This document shows positions 37,385 to 50,277 of a stretch of 64,000 nt of DNA, in pieces. Source of the stretch: Stutzerimonas decontaminans (GTDB taxonomy: Bacteria > Pseudomonadota > Gammaproteobacteria > Pseudomonadales > Pseudomonadaceae); assembly GCF_000661915.1 (NCBI RefSeq), contig NZ_CP007509.1:2249501-2313500 (forward strand), in the 5' to 3' direction. A program made the translations under genes and the position numbers. The notes beneath the pieces are model-generated. The model worked only from the letters and a program-made list of their open reading frames with translations, was not told the origin of the DNA and did no database searches. Position 1 is the first letter of the stretch, and each line of letters opens with the position of its first letter.

Positions 37385-37906
37385 TCACTCCAGCAGTGCG
37401 CGGGTATGTGCAATCGCATGACGCTCTCGCTCGGTCCAGTTACCGCCGATTTCGACGAAGGGCTGGTCCCGCTGCACTAGCCAGCTGCGACATGCCTCGA
37501 AGAAGTCCAGTCGTTCGCTGATATCCGGCTGGCAGCGCTGGCCGTCGGCATGCCACTCGATATTCTCGGGCGAGAGCAGCAGGTGCTGGTGGTAATCCCT
37601 CGCCAGCAGCTCATCCTCGAGCCAGGCGGGGCAATCGCCGAACAGCGTATGACTCCAGAGCATGTTGCTCAGCAGGTGCGTATCCAGAATCAGCAGATGC
37701 GGTGCCTGGATTCTCGCGGCATCTTCGCGGACCAGCTGGCCACGGGCGATGGCCGGAATATCGGCAAACGTCGTGTCGCGTTGCCTCTGCTCGATGTAGT
37801 CACGCACGTACTCGCCGACCAGCACGCCACCGAACGTGCGCAGCAGCCGTTCCGCAAGCCAGCTTTTGCCGGTGGACTCCGGGCCGGTAAGCACCAAAAC
37901 CTTCAT
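37385..37906 (-). CDS. NadR-type nicotinamide riboside kinase domain protein
   Basis: A 173-residue P-loop kinase corresponding to the C-terminal domain of NadR: Walker A GPESTGKSW (8-16), then the GEYVRDYIEQRQ and ILDTHLLSNMLWSH motifs. It lacks the adenylyltransferase and repressor domains of NadR. The stop lies near the convergent EamA gene; the start overlaps pnuC by four bases (ATGA), so the two are cotranslated. It should phosphorylate nicotinamide riboside to NMN as it enters through PnuC. Confidence 0.9.
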   Translation of the reverse strand: MKVLVLTGPESTGKSWLAERLLRTFGGVLVGEYVRDYIEQRQRDTTFADIPAIARGQLVREDAARIQAPHLLILDTHLLSNMLWSHTLFGDCPAWLEDELLARDYHQHLLLSPENIEWHADGQRCQPDISERLDFFEACRSWLVQRDQPFVEIGGNWTERERHAIAHTRALLE

Positions 37907-38466
37907 CGCGTGGCGCCCAGCGCCGTTCGCCACTCTCGCAGCCCCATAACCGCAAGCCCGGTGAACAGCGCGTAGAGACCTGCGGTCAGCCAATAGCCCT
38001 GATGGCTGAAGAAGCCAATGAACAGCACATCCACGACGATCCAAAGGACCCAGCACTGCAAGCGCTTGAGTGCCATCCACAGCTGCGCGAGCAGGCTGAA
38101 CGCGGTCAAGGCGGCGTCGATCCAGGGAAAGGCAGCCTCGGTGAAGCTTGCCATTGCACTGCCGAGCAGCAGGCTGCCAATTGCTGCGCCGGCAATTCCG
38201 ATTGCGACTTCCTGCGTACTGGCTCGGGTCACGGGCCTGCCTTGGTCGACCGCGGCGCCCAGCGTCCAGGCCCACCAGCCGTACAGTTGCATCGCGGCGA
38301 ATACGCTGTGCAACAGGACCTGCGAATACAGCCTTGCGTCGAAGAAAAACCAGGCGTAGAGCGACACCATGCCCAACCCGAGCGGCCAGCACCACGGGTT
38401 CTGGCGCACCGTCAGCCATACGGCGATCACGCCGAGCAGCGAGGCGATCAGTTCGAGAGACGACAT
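37903..38466 (-). CDS. pnuC: Nicotinamide riboside transporter PnuC
   Basis: Inner-membrane facilitator of 187 residues with seven predicted helices and the PnuC hallmark LYGWWAW (61-67), plus the WIDAALTAFSLLAQLWMALK motif. Known PnuC proteins import nicotinamide riboside by facilitated diffusion, with uptake driven by phosphorylation by an NadR-type kinase. That kinase is encoded immediately downstream with a four-base overlap. A TATGAT -10-like sequence lies upstream on the minus strand near 38498-38503; no good -35 is evident. Confidence 0.93.
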   Translation of the reverse strand: MSSLELIASLLGVIAVWLTVRQNPWCWPLGLGMVSLYAWFFFDARLYSQVLLHSVFAAMQLYGWWAWTLGAAVDQGRPVTRASTQEVAIGIAGAAIGSLLLGSAMASFTEAAFPWIDAALTAFSLLAQLWMALKRLQCWVLWIVVDVLFIGFFSHQGYWLTAGLYALFTGLAVMGLREWRTALGATR

Positions 38467-38704
38467 GGCGTGAAACCGGCTTTGCAGAGGAGGGGCGCGA
38501 TCATAGCGGACGTCTCCGCCGATGGCTGCATGTTGTGAGGCGCGCCGGGATTGAACGACGCGGGTATCGACTGGTCATGGTTCAGGCGAGGGTGCAGCGG
38601 GAGGCTGGCCAGGTGTTGAACAAAGCCCCGAGGTAATGGAATCGATCCTGAATGACCCAGGCAATGGCTGGTAGTCGCGGCGGCTTGCGAATATCGGACT
38701 GCTT

Positions 38705-39826
38705 ATGACTGATGCCGGAGCGCGGCACGGCAAGAATCGCAATATTCAATTTCTCCGTGGGCTGGCGATCGTGATGGTACTGCTGGCCCATGCGTCGGTG
38801 ATGCTGGTCGGCGTGGAGGCCGACTGGTGGGATGGCTTGCTGCAACGCTTCTTGCCGGGTGTCGGGGTCGATCTGTTCTTTCTTATTTCCGGCTACCTGA
38901 TGGGCGCGACCTTTCTGCGCAAGCAGCAGCGTTTCGATGCCCTGGCGGTGTACGCCTTCTACAAGAAGCGCATCCGCCGTGTGCTGCTGCCGACGTGGTT
39001 CTGGGCAGCGGTGGTACTGCTGTTCAGCGTTGTCGAGCCGCCGCGTGGGGCGCCTGTCTATTCGCTGGATACCCTGCTCGGCGTGACGGCGAGCGCGGCG
39101 TTCTTTCTCGCCAATATCTTCAACGGGTTGCATGAGACCGACTTCGGCTATTTCTGGTCGATCGCCCTTGAGGTGCAGTTCTACCTCTTGTTTCCGCTAT
39201 TGCTTCTGCTACGCCGGGCATTCTGGCCGGCGGTGATCGGTATCGTGCTCTGGTTCAGCTTCGCCAACCCTTTCGCGCCCGAGTGGCTGTTCCGGGCGAA
39301 CGGCCTGTTCATGGGGCTGCTGCTATGGAAGCTGTCATCGCTGGATCAGTTTCGCGTCGTCGAGCGCGACATCGCGGCGATGACCGCCACCAGCAAAGTG
39401 TTGGTGAGCGGTCTGGCGGTGGCCTCGGCGAGCCTTCTCGCCATCGCTCTGGAACCGCTCGCTTCATTTCGCTGGGCGGCGACGACGCTGGTGCTGGCTG
39501 TGCCATTCATGCTGGCGGTCTGTTCCAGCGAGGCGATCTTCGGCGCGTTGTCGCGCCCGCTGGAGGCAGTCGGACAGGTATCGTTTTCGCTTTACCTGTG
39601 CCATATCCCCGTCTGGCTGCTGTGCATGACCGGCCTCGACGACCAGCCGCTGCTGCCGCGTGTGACGGTTTGTTTAACGATGTCGCTGATCGTCGCCGGC
39701 CTGAGCTATCGCTATATCGAACGCCCGCTGATGGATGGCGCTAAGTCAGCGGCACTCGCCGGGGATAGGGCGAGTGCGACTGCACGTTCGATAGCAGCCG
39801 TCGCGCGGGTCGGGCGAGGCGGCTGA
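38705..39826 (+). CDS. Acyltransferase 3 (OafA/YrhL-like) membrane protein
   Basis: A polytopic membrane protein of 373 residues with the acyltransferase-3 pattern. RNIQFLRGLAIVMVLLAHAS near the start carries an R-x6-H-like motif with a histidine in helix 1; GVDLFFLISGYLMGATFL follows, then FWSIALEVQFYLLFPLL. Members O-acetylate surface or periplasmic polysaccharides. The C-terminal 30 residues are Ala/Arg-rich and probably disordered. The target glycan is unknown, and no glycan genes are adjacent. Confidence 0.9.
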   Translation: MTDAGARHGKNRNIQFLRGLAIVMVLLAHASVMLVGVEADWWDGLLQRFLPGVGVDLFFLISGYLMGATFLRKQQRFDALAVYAFYKKRIRRVLLPTWFWAAVVLLFSVVEPPRGAPVYSLDTLLGVTASAAFFLANIFNGLHETDFGYFWSIALEVQFYLLFPLLLLLRRAFWPAVIGIVLWFSFANPFAPEWLFRANGLFMGLLLWKLSSLDQFRVVERDIAAMTATSKVLVSGLAVASASLLAIALEPLASFRWAATTLVLAVPFMLAVCSSEAIFGALSRPLEAVGQVSFSLYLCHIPVWLLCMTGLDDQPLLPRVTVCLTMSLIVAGLSYRYIERPLMDGAKSAALAGDRASATARSIAAVARVGRGG

Positions 39827-39831
39827 CAGGC

Positions 39832-40158
39832 TTATTCGGCCTCTTCGTCACCGCCGATCGCGCTTAGGCACTGCAGCCGGTGCGGGCCCTCCAGTAGCCA
39901 GGTTTCGCCATCGACCTGGAGCTGGGCTTCCATTATCTGGTTGTAGCTGAACTGCCACTGGCGGCGAGTGCGGCCGTCCACCAGATCGATAGTCAGCAGC
40001 GTGTCTTCACTGGCAAATGGCTGATTGGCTTCGGCCGCGGCGTCGGCCGCATCGAGCAGCGCCTCATTCAGCATGAACTGCCAGGCATGCAGATCGTCAA
40101 CGATCAGCATGTCGGCGGTTTCTAGTTGATCAAGCAGGTAGGGAGTGTCAGCGGGCAT
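39832..40158 (-). CDS. Conserved hypothetical small acidic protein
   Basis: A 108-residue protein, strongly acidic at both ends (the C-terminus ends GGDEEAE), rich in Leu/Asp/Ala. It has no signal peptide or membrane helix. Features include LLDQLETADMLIVDDLHAWQ and the later WQFSYNQIMEAQ. It is probably in the family found next to metH in pseudomonads; no domain is recognised. It is convergent with the acyltransferase, five bases between stops, and a 278-base region follows on its upstream side. Confidence 0.7.
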   Translation of the reverse strand: MPADTPYLLDQLETADMLIVDDLHAWQFMLNEALLDAADAAAEANQPFASEDTLLTIDLVDGRTRRQWQFSYNQIMEAQLQVDGETWLLEGPHRLQCLSAIGGDEEAE

Positions 40159-40436
40159 AGCGTGGTCCTGAGGGGAGCGATTCTGTGAGGGCTGCTATTA
40201 AACGCCTAGAGGCGCCGGTCAGCCAGTAAACCGAGTGCGGCGACACCCGCCGCTGGCGATCAATGGACATCAAGATGGGCAGCTCGCAGCCGATGATCTG
40301 TCCACGCAACGCGTTACCACGCCGGTCACCCTATCTGCCCGAATCTGCTGCGCCGGCACTTGGTGAAGTGCTGGTCGGTACTTCGGGGTGAATCTGCTCG
40401 CGGCGCCTATGAAATGAGTCTGGAGTTGAATGCGCC

Positions 40437-42195
40437 ATGCCGCACTACGAGCAAGAAAGGCTGTTTACCCTAAGGCAGTTGAACATTCTTGATACCCCCC
40501 CCTAGCGAGAGCTTTGACAGGATAACGCGGATGGCGAGCCAGCTGTTCGACCTGCCAATAGCAGCGGTTTCGCTAACCGACAGCGATCGGCAGTGGTTCA
40601 AATCCCGCGTCGGGGTAGCGCACACGGAAATCCCGCGATTCAAGGCCTGCTGCGGGGAAGTGGCGGACAGCTCCGAAATGTTGGTGATCAATGATCTGCT
40701 GGCATCGCCGTACTATCGCGATAGTACCCTCGCGCATTCCGGGATACGCTTTTACGCCGGTGCGCCGCTGGTCACGCGGGAGGGATACACATTAGGTGCC
40801 ATGTGTGTGCTGGGTACTGAGCCTCGTGACGTCACCGAACATGAGCAAGCAGTGCTGCGCGATTTGGCATCCATGGTCATGGGGCAGATCGAGATGCAGC
40901 ATGCCTATGGCCGTGTTGATCCATTGACTGGGCTGGCCAATCGCAGCCAGTTCCTAGAGGACCTGGAGGACCTTGGTCGTGACCAGCCAGGCAGGTCGCT
41001 GTTCGCCTTTTTCACCGACCTGGTGGACATAGAGCAGATGATGTCCATCCAGCGGGTGATGGGGCCTGCGTTTCTAGACAAGCAGACCAAGTCTGCCGTG
41101 ATGCGCTTGCAGCGATCCTTGCACAAGGGCGTCAAGCTTTACAGCGTAAGCCCCTACCAATTCGTCCATGTCATGGAAGCGTCCAGTGCGCAGGAGGCGG
41201 TAGAACTCGCCAGCGCGTTGCGCGCAAATCTCGCCGTTGTTGCTCCGGATGATTCCGGGGCATTGATGACGCGCCCGGTCATTGGCGTAGCACCTTTCCG
41301 CCTGGGCGAAGGCCTCGGAGAGGATGTGCTGCGTGTTGCACACTGCGCCAGCCAGGATGCTCGGCAGTTGGAGGGCGGTGTCGGGCTGTATTCCAGCGAG
41401 CTCGATGCCCGCTATCGGCGCCGCTTCGTCCTCTTGGACGACTTTAGCTGCGCGCTGACGGATGCAAGCCAGTTGCGGCTCAACTACCAGCCCCGGGTCC
41501 ACATGAAAACCGGGGCGTGCGTCGGTGCCGAGGCGCTGATTCGCTGGAAGCATCCGTTACTGGGTGACATTTCCCCCGCAGAGTTCATTCCGCTGATTGA
41601 GCAAACCAAAATGGCGCGACCGCTGACCAGATGGGTCGTCGCCCAGGCAGTGGAGCAGGCAGCAAGATGGCAAAGCATCGGTCTGGAAGTCTGTATCTCG
41701 ATTAACGTTACAGCGTTGAATCTCGAAGAGACGGACTTCGCCCAGAACCTGGTTTCGGCACTGACCGAGCGCAACCTGCCTTCTTCAGCCATCGAACTCG
41801 AATTGACTGAAAGCGCGATGATCGGCAACGGCCCCGCAGCATCCAGTCAGTTGGAAATGCTGCAAGCGGCAGGGATCAGTATTGCCATTGATGACTTCGG
41901 AACCGGCTATAGCAGCCTGTCTTATTTGCAGAAGATTACCGCGCAGGTAGTGAAGATCGACCGCTCGTTCATTTCGCTTCTTGACCAGCGTCCACGTAGC
42001 CAGACGCTGGTCAAAGCGATGGTCGGCATGGCCCATGATTTGGGGTACAGCGTGGTGGCTGAAGGCATCGAAGAACCTGAGGTCTACGATTTCCTGAAAG
42101 CCATCGGCTGTGATGAGGCGCAGGGCTACCTACTGTCAAGGCCGCTACCTGTCGAAGCTTTCGAGCATTGGTTGGCGCATCGGCACGATTCCTAA
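40437..42195 (+). CDS. GAF - degenerate GGDEF - EAL protein, split by a frameshift at a run of eight C
   Basis: Read with one base removed, the gene is a GAF sensor (about 1-150), a degenerate GGDEF domain (the GGDEF site is replaced by a VSPYQF-like segment) and an EAL domain. The EAL site is complete: EALIRWKHP, ELTESAMI, DDFGTGYSS, KIDRSF, EGIEEPE. It should hydrolyse c-di-GMP. The true N-terminus MPHYEQERLFTLRQLNILDT is in one frame from ATG 40437, while the rest is in the next frame from 40489. The join is an ACCCCCCCCT run at 40495-40502, one C too many for LDTPPSES. Either a disruption, a phase-variable tract, slippage, or a sequencing error. Confidence 0.85.
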
Positions 42196-42266
42196 TGCTC
42201 CTATTCGTCTGTGGCGATCCGGTGCACGCCGTGCATCCAGGCGATTGCCGTGGCCGCACACTGGTT

Positions 42267-42299
42267 TGCCGCGCTTGCCCTTGCCGGAAGAGCGCGGCA
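42267..42299. terminator. Hairpin between convergent EAL gene and metH
   Basis: A 9-bp stem TGCCGCGCT / AGCGCGGCA with a 15-base loop sits eight bases from the metH stop. No T-run is seen, so it is only a probable terminator. Confidence 0.45.
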
Positions 42300-42306
42300 T
42301 CTGCAG

Positions 42307-45999
<3,693 letters not shown>

Positions 46000-46161
46000 G
46001 AGGACTACCTGAAAAAAGCGAAAACAGAGAGCGCGAATGATAGCAAAGCTGCATGCTTTTTTAGCTTCTGCGCTTTTGCATGAAGATTATTCAGGTTGAG
46101 CCAGCAAGCGGCGGCCGCCTCAGGCGCATAGAATGCGGGCTCACTTCAAGGCGTTTGATTC

Positions 46162-48438
46162 ATGTCCCTCCGTTTCTGGCTTGGCTGCGTCCTGCTACTG
46201 GTTGGCGGGGCGGTACAGGCCGAAGCTATTTCTTACCAACGCGACATTCAACCGATCTTCACGGCCAAATGCGTTGCCTGTCATGCCTGTTATGACTCGC
46301 CCTGCCAGCTCAATCTCGGCAGCGGCGAGGGAGCGTCCCGCGGCGGGCACAAACTGCCGGTCTACAACGGCGTTCGGGTCAAGGCGCAGCAGCCGACCCG
46401 GCTGTTTCTCGATGCCGATGGCGATGCCGCCTGGCGACGCAAGGGGTTCCATTCGGTGCTCAGTGCCGAGGGTGATCAGGCGGCGCTGATGGCGCGAATG
46501 CTGGAGCTGGGCCGCAGCCAGCCGCTGACGCCCAACACCAAGCTACCACTGGGTCTGGAGATCGGCATCGGTCGGGAGAACAGCTGCCCACTCCCAGGTG
46601 AATTCGATGCCTATGCACGCAAGACGTCCCATGGCGGCATGCCCTTCGCCGTCACCGGGCTGAGCGATAACGAATATGCCATTGTGCAGCGCTGGCTGGA
46701 GCAGGGCGCGCCGGTTGAGCATCGGCAGCTGTTTCCCTCGCCGGCAGAGACGTCCCAGATTGCCGAATGGGAACGTCTGCTCAACACACCTGGCGCCCGC
46801 GGTAGTCTGGTCGGGCGCTGGCTGTATGAGCACCTCTTTATTGCGCACCTGTACTTCGAAGGCGGCGAGAGCGGTCACTTCTATCAGCTGGTGCGCTCGC
46901 GCACGCCCAGTGGCGAGCCGGTCGACCCCATCGCGACGCGGCGCCCCAACGACGATCCGGGTACTCGTTTCAGCTATCGATTACGGCCGATTCCCGACGT
47001 GATCGTGCACAAGACCCACATCACTTATCCGTTGAGTGCGGCCAAGCTGGCACGAGTCAAGTCGCTCTTCTTCGAAAGTGACTGGGCGGTAGATACCATT
47101 CCCGGTTACGGCGCCGATCACCGCGCCAATCCATTCAAGACCTTCCAGGCGATCCCCGCCGAGGCCCGCTACCAGTTCATGCTGGACAACGCGGAGTATT
47201 TCGTTCGCACGTTCATTCGCGGACCGGTGTGTCGCGGACAGATCGCAACCGACGTGATTCGCGACCACTTCTGGGTGTTCTTTCAGGACCCTCAGCACGA
47301 CTTGTACGTGACGGACCGCCGCTACCGCGAGCAGACAACACCGTTGCTGGCGATGCCGGGACAGTTCGATGAGATGGGCAACCTGTTGGCGTTCTGGAAG
47401 ACTTACCGCGTGAAACGCAACCAGTACGAGCAGTTGCGCACGCAGGCCTACGCCAACAAACCTGCGCAGTGGAAACAGATCTGGTCCGGCAATGACAACG
47501 CCATGCTCAGCATCTTCCGCCAGCATGACAGCGCCTCGGTGCGCAAGGGGCTCATCGGGGAGATTCCGCAGACGCTCTGGTGGATGGACTATCCGCTGCT
47601 TGAGCGCACCTATTACCAGCTGGTGGTCAACTTCGACGTGTTCGGCAATGTCTCCCATCAGGGGCAGACGCGTCTTTACTTCGACCTGATCCGCAATGGC
47701 GCGGAGCTGAATTTCCTGCGGTTGCTGCCGGCTGCGTCCCGGCAGGCGATCCTGAATGGTTGGTACGAGCAAGGCGGGCAGCTGAAATTGCTGCTGGCCT
47801 ATACCTCTATAGACAGTTCGACACCTTCGCTGCTCGACCTCGGCAAGGCCGACGCCAAACAAGCGTTTGCCCGGCAGATGCTGGCGAGGTATGCCGGCGT
47901 AAATGCGACAGCTGATCCGATCAATCGCTGCCAGGGCAGCCATTGCTATCGCCCAGATCAGCCCGCGCCGCTGCAACGAGCCGAACAGGCACTCAGTCGC
48001 CTGACCAACCGGCTTGCTGCCGGCTTGCCGGTTATCCAGCAGCTGCCGGAGGCCACGCTGCTGCGTGTCGAGTACGATGGTGGCCGGCGTGAGATTTACA
48101 GCCTGCTGCGCAACCGGGCCCACAGCAATGTTGCCTTCATGTATGGCGAATCGCTGCGCTGGCAGCCGAGGCTGGACACCTTGACGGTCTATCCAGGCAT
48201 TCTGAGCAGTTATCCGAACTTCCTGTTCACTATGAGCGCGACGGACGTGCCAGCATTCGTCACGAAGTTGGAGCAGGTGAGGGAGAGCCGTGACTTCGAG
48301 CGCCTGGTGGAGCGCTGGGGCGTGCGCCGCAGCCATCCGCATTTCTGGGATTACTTCAACGATCTGACCGGCTACCTCGAAGAAACCGAGCCGCTGGAAG
48401 CAGGCGTGCTGGATATGAATCGCTACGAAAACCTCTGA
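46162..48438 (+). CDS. cti: Periplasmic fatty acid cis/trans isomerase Cti
   Basis: Converts cis-unsaturated acyl chains of membrane phospholipids directly to trans under solvent or heat stress. The 758-residue precursor has a signal peptide (MSLRFWLGCVLLLVGGAVQA) and, shortly after the cleavage site, a c-type heme motif CVACH (Cys37-His41) followed by CYDSPCQLNLGSGEG. These are all family traits of Pseudomonas and Vibrio Cti. It is not adjacent to other lipid genes; divergent from metH, with 162 bases between. ATG 46162 lacks a strong ribosome site. Confidence 0.94.
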   Translation: MSLRFWLGCVLLLVGGAVQAEAISYQRDIQPIFTAKCVACHACYDSPCQLNLGSGEGASRGGHKLPVYNGVRVKAQQPTRLFLDADGDAAWRRKGFHSVLSAEGDQAALMARMLELGRSQPLTPNTKLPLGLEIGIGRENSCPLPGEFDAYARKTSHGGMPFAVTGLSDNEYAIVQRWLEQGAPVEHRQLFPSPAETSQIAEWERLLNTPGARGSLVGRWLYEHLFIAHLYFEGGESGHFYQLVRSRTPSGEPVDPIATRRPNDDPGTRFSYRLRPIPDVIVHKTHITYPLSAAKLARVKSLFFESDWAVDTIPGYGADHRANPFKTFQAIPAEARYQFMLDNAEYFVRTFIRGPVCRGQIATDVIRDHFWVFFQDPQHDLYVTDRRYREQTTPLLAMPGQFDEMGNLLAFWKTYRVKRNQYEQLRTQAYANKPAQWKQIWSGNDNAMLSIFRQHDSASVRKGLIGEIPQTLWWMDYPLLERTYYQLVVNFDVFGNVSHQGQTRLYFDLIRNGAELNFLRLLPAASRQAILNGWYEQGGQLKLLLAYTSIDSSTPSLLDLGKADAKQAFARQMLARYAGVNATADPINRCQGSHCYRPDQPAPLQRAEQALSRLTNRLAAGLPVIQQLPEATLLRVEYDGGRREIYSLLRNRAHSNVAFMYGESLRWQPRLDTLTVYPGILSSYPNFLFTMSATDVPAFVTKLEQVRESRDFERLVERWGVRRSHPHFWDYFNDLTGYLEETEPLEAGVLDMNRYENL

Positions 48439-48477
48439 TCCGCGCGAGCGGCAAGTGCGGCTGGAACTCGGCCACGT

Positions 48478-48530
48478 TTAACCCGACTAAAATACTAGGA
48501 CTTAACCGCGGCAGTGGTTTGGCGTACACT
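48478..48530 (+). promoter_or_regulatory. nfuA promoter with IscR type-1-like site
   Basis: A -35-like TTAACC (48502-48507) and a -10-like TACACT (48525-48530), 17 bases apart, precede nfuA. Upstream, 48478-48502 reads CCCGACTAAAATACTAGG in its core, matching the left half of the IscR type 1 consensus (YYGACTRWWW) well and the right half poorly. Such sites let [2Fe-2S]-IscR repress Fe-S biogenesis genes. Assignment is inference. Confidence 0.45.
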
Positions 48531-48556
48531 GCGGCGCATGTCTGCGAGGAGTTCCT

Positions 48557-49141
48557 ATGAGCGCGATCACCATTACCGAAGCTGCACACGATTATCTGGC
48601 CGATTTGCTCGAGAAGCAGAACACTACCGGCATCGGCATTCGCATCTTCATTACCCAGCCGGGCACCCCGTATGCTGAAACCTGCATCGCCTACTGCAAG
48701 CCGGGCGAGGAGAAACCAGACGACATCGCACTGGCGCTGAAGAGCTTTACCGCCTGGATCGATGGCACCAGCGAGCCCTTCCTCGAGGATGCCTTGGTCG
48801 ACTACGCGACCGACCGCATGGGTGGCCAGCTGACCATCAAGGCGCCGAATGCCAAGGTGCCAATGGTCAACGAAGACAGCCCGATGAACGAGCGTATCAA
48901 TTATTACCTGCAGACCGAGATCAATCCGGGCCTGGCCAGCCATGGCGGGCAGGTCACTCTGATCGATGTGGTCGAGGAGGGCATCGCAGTGTTGCAGTTC
49001 GGCGGCGGTTGCCAGGGCTGTGGGCAGGCGGATGTCACGCTCAAGGAGGGCATCGAGAAGACGCTGTTGGCCCGTATTCCGGAACTCAAGGGCGTACGCG
49101 ACGTGACCGATCACACCAATCGTGAGAACGCCTATTACTGA
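48557..49141 (+). CDS. nfuA: Fe-S biogenesis protein NfuA
   Basis: A 194-residue [4Fe-4S] carrier that passes clusters to apoproteins under stress. It has an A-type-carrier-like N-terminal domain, with degenerate cysteines ([10 protein letters not shown]), and the Nfu C-terminal domain with Cys152-x2-Cys155 in [18 protein letters not shown]. The length is that of E. coli NfuA. A GAGGAG ribosome site lies before the ATG. The upstream IscR-like promoter fits known control of this gene. Confidence 0.97.
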   Translation: MSAITITEAAHDYLADLLEKQNTTGIGIRIFITQPGTPYAETCIAYCKPGEEKPDDIALALKSFTAWIDGTSEPFLEDALVDYATDRMGGQLTIKAPNAKVPMVNEDSPMNERINYYLQTEINPGLASHGGQVTLIDVVEEGIAVLQFGGGCQGCGQADVTLKEGIEKTLLARIPELKGVRDVTDHTNRENAYY

Positions 49142-49293
49142 TCCCGGCACAGCCCGGCGGAGCAGCACCGTCGGGCCGTTCGGCAGTTTTTAAGGCGAAA
49201 TGCCACTATTTTGCCTTCATGATGCGCACAGCGCGTCATTCCTGCGATAAGCTCTCGTGTCAAGGTTGATCGGGCAACGAGAGCTCGTACCAC

Positions 49294-50277
49294 ATGTCTG
49301 TCATTTCCCTGCTGATCTGCGATGACTCCGCCCTGGCGCGCAAGCAGCTTCTGCAAGCGCTGCCTGCTGGCTGGCCAGTCGACGTCAGCCAGGCGGCCAC
49401 TGGCCTCGAAGCGCTGGAGCGGATTCGCGAGGGCGGCGTCGACGTCCTGCTGCTTGATCTCACCATGCCGGAGCTGGATGGTTATCAGGTGCTCGCGCAA
49501 CTGCGCGAAGAGCAGCTGCAGTGCAAGACGATTGTGATTTCTGCCGACATTCAGGATGAGGCCGTGCGGCGCGTCCTGGCTCTCGGCGCGCTGGCCTTCA
49601 TCAAGAAGCCCGCCGACCCGGTGCATTTACACCAGACGCTGGCTAGCCTTGGCCTGCTGGATGATGTCTCGCCTCTGATCGCTAGGGTCGAAGGGGAGCA
49701 GATCGGCTTCCGCGATACCTTTCGCGAAGTGGTCAACATCGCCATGGGCAGAGCTGCGGCGCTGCTGGCGCGCGTGCTGGGTGTGTTCATCCAGTTGCCG
49801 ATTCCTAACGTCAATATTCTAGAAGTCGGCGAGCTGCATATGGCGCTGGCCGATGCCGCCCGCGGCGAGAAGTTGACCGCCGTCTGCCAGGGCTACATCG
49901 GCGGCGGTATCGCAGGCGAGGCGCTGCTGCTGTTCCATGACTCCGAAGTGGCCGACATGGCGCGTCTGATGCGACGGCAGGATTACCTGGAGATGGAGAT
50001 GCTCCTGGATCTGTCGAGCGTGCTGATCAGCGCATGTCTCAGTGGAATTGCCGAGCAGATCGAAGTGGTGTTTTCGCAGGGGCATCCGCAAGTGCTGGGG
50101 CAGCATGCATCGATCGAAGAACTGATAAGACTCAATAGCGCCCGATGGAAGAAGACCCTGGCAGTGGAAATCAGCTACAGCCTTGAAGGGCACGATATCC
50201 ACTTTGACCTGTTGCTGTTGTTCACGGAAGATTCGGTCGAGCTGCTGACGCGCAAGCTCGCCCACCTGATGGATTGA
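49294..50277 (+). CDS. Response regulator with CheC-type phosphatase domain
   Basis: A 327-residue two-domain protein. REC occupies residues 1-120, with the acidic pair Asp10-Asp11, phospho-acceptor Asp55 in LLLDLTMPE and the Lys104-Lys105 pair. A CheC/CheX-like domain follows from about 135 to 325. Its first ExxN motif is intact (EVVNIAMGRAAALL), the second is degenerate (DLSSVLISA). It may dephosphorylate another regulator or bind one. It overlaps the downstream GGDEF gene by four bases, suggesting the REC input sets c-di-GMP output. Confidence 0.9.
   Translation: MSVISLLICDDSALARKQLLQALPAGWPVDVSQAATGLEALERIREGGVDVLLLDLTMPELDGYQVLAQLREEQLQCKTIVISADIQDEAVRRVLALGALAFIKKPADPVHLHQTLASLGLLDDVSPLIARVEGEQIGFRDTFREVVNIAMGRAAALLARVLGVFIQLPIPNVNILEVGELHMALADAARGEKLTAVCQGYIGGGIAGEALLLFHDSEVADMARLMRRQDYLEMEMLLDLSSVLISACLSGIAEQIEVVFSQGHPQVLGQHASIEELIRLNSARWKKTLAVEISYSLEGHDIHFDLLLLFTEDSVELLTRKLAHLMD

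Noticed and set aside
46000..46161. Cobalamin or SAM riboswitch before metH
   Set aside because: The leader is too short for a cobalamin riboswitch and no conserved box was visible.
46981..48342. 453-codon minus-strand frame opposite cti
   Set aside because: Shadow of cti, whose heme motif and signal peptide are clear.
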